In this document: positions 63,904 through 64,000 of the stretch, in pieces
How positions within the stretch are numbered: the first letter of the stretch is position 1
Layout of the letters: each line of letters opens with the position of its first letter
From: Arthrobacter sp. PAMC25564
GTDB lineage: Bacteria; Actinomycetota; Actinomycetes; Actinomycetales; Micrococcaceae
Length of the DNA: 64,000 bases
NCBI RefSeq assembly: GCF_004798705.1
Contig: NZ_CP039290.1
Span: 434,001 to 498,000, forward strand
Reading direction: 5' to 3'
The notes under the pieces: generated by a model
Seen by the model: only the letters and a program-made list of their open reading frames with translations
Told to the model about the DNA's origin: nothing
Databases searched by the model: none
Program-made: the position numbers and the translations under genes

Positions 63904-64000
63904 TTATCGGTCTGTGCGGTAGAGGGAGAGCTTGTCCTCGTCAACAGCGGTTCCCGCGCCCGGGCCCTCGGGAACACGGATGCGCCCGCCGGTGATGGCC
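63904..64000 (-). CDS. catB: Muconate cycloisomerase (C-terminal end only)
   Basis: Only the last 32 codons (with stop) are in the window; the right edge cuts the gene. The translated end AITGGRIRVPEGPGAGTAVD followed by EDKLSLYRTDR matches the C-terminus of CatB enolase-superfamily enzymes. It is followed 26 nt later by catC, the usual catBC order. The rest lies to the right. Confidence 0.88.
   Translation of the reverse strand, partial: AITGGRIRVPEGPGAGTAVDEDKLSLYRTDR

Noticed and set aside
1-64000. CRISPR arrays, insertion sequences, prophage genes, tRNAs or rRNAs
   Set aside because: No repeat-spacer pattern, transposase, integrase, phage gene, tRNA cloverleaf or rRNA sequence was recognised by reading. 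The tandem repeats have no spacers. A tRNAscan or ISfinder search would be decisive.

Overview
The window is a chromosomal segment of a high-GC Gram-positive bacterium. The gene content and order fit the actinobacterial family Micrococcaceae (Arthrobacter, Pseudarthrobacter or a close relative): an Lsr2 nucleoid protein, a ClpC with UVR region, a DUF2342 metalloprotease, a DisA c-di-AMP synthase, many GTG starts, and -10 boxes of the form TANNNT placed 6-8 nt before start codons. From about 2 to 45.6 kb the housekeeping genes follow the order I recall for the Mycobacterium tuberculosis Rv3585-Rv3628 region: radA, disA, mutY, clpC, lsr2, lysS, panC, folK-folB-folP-folE, ftsH, hpt, tilS, DUF2342, dacB, ppa. 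Accessory blocks interrupt this backbone. No tRNA, rRNA, CRISPR array, transposase or integrase was seen.

Layout. 0-10 kb: the start of a PHO-box-controlled pstS (cut by the left edge), a FUSC membrane protein, radA, a membrane fatty-acid desaturase with its flavin/[2Fe-2S] reductase, a divergent PucR regulator, prfC and disA. 10.1-17.8 kb: a catabolic island with one P450 operon (P450, ferredoxin reductase, [2Fe-2S] ferredoxin), an IclR regulator, and a divergent operon of an SDR, a KstD-like FAD dehydrogenase and a Dabb protein. 17.9-22.7 kb: mutY, a lipoprotein, the PTS-type dihydroxyacetone kinase operon dhaKLM, and an ArgA-type acetyltransferase. 22.8-27.7 kb: clpC, lsr2, a small membrane protein and lysS. 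27.8-31.1 kb: two paralogous alpha/beta hydrolases and a DHA2-type drug exporter. 31.3-45.6 kb: a tightly packed leftward cluster (ftsH, folate genes, DUF3180, two PH-domain membrane proteins, a DUF2520 protein, panC), preceded by hpt, tilS, the DUF2342 metalloprotease and dacB, with ppa divergent. 45.7-53 kb: an HTH protein, a HAD phosphatase, serS, a diacylglycerol-kinase-like gene, pheA, a rhodanese and an amidase.

53.2-64 kb is a complete benzoate-to-muconate module: benE (uptake), catA (catechol 1,2-dioxygenase), divergent benABCD (benzoate dioxygenase, its reductase, diol dehydrogenase), a large STAND/LuxR activator (benR-like), then convergent catC and the C-terminal end of catB. Benzoate would be dihydroxylated by BenABC, re-aromatised to catechol by BenD, ring-cleaved by CatA, and passed through CatB and CatC to the beta-ketoadipate pathway. 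The most unusual protein is BenC: behind a complete reductase it carries a GntR-type FCD ligand-binding domain without a DNA-binding domain. The catA/benA intergenic region has two well-spaced divergent promoters with a CATAAAG direct repeat exactly midway.

Other non-coding signals include three copies of a palindromic intergenic element (near 29.67, 31.26 and 45.66 kb), a 10-bp tandem repeat in the P450 control region, a perfect hairpin between benB and benC, and several clear intrinsic terminators.
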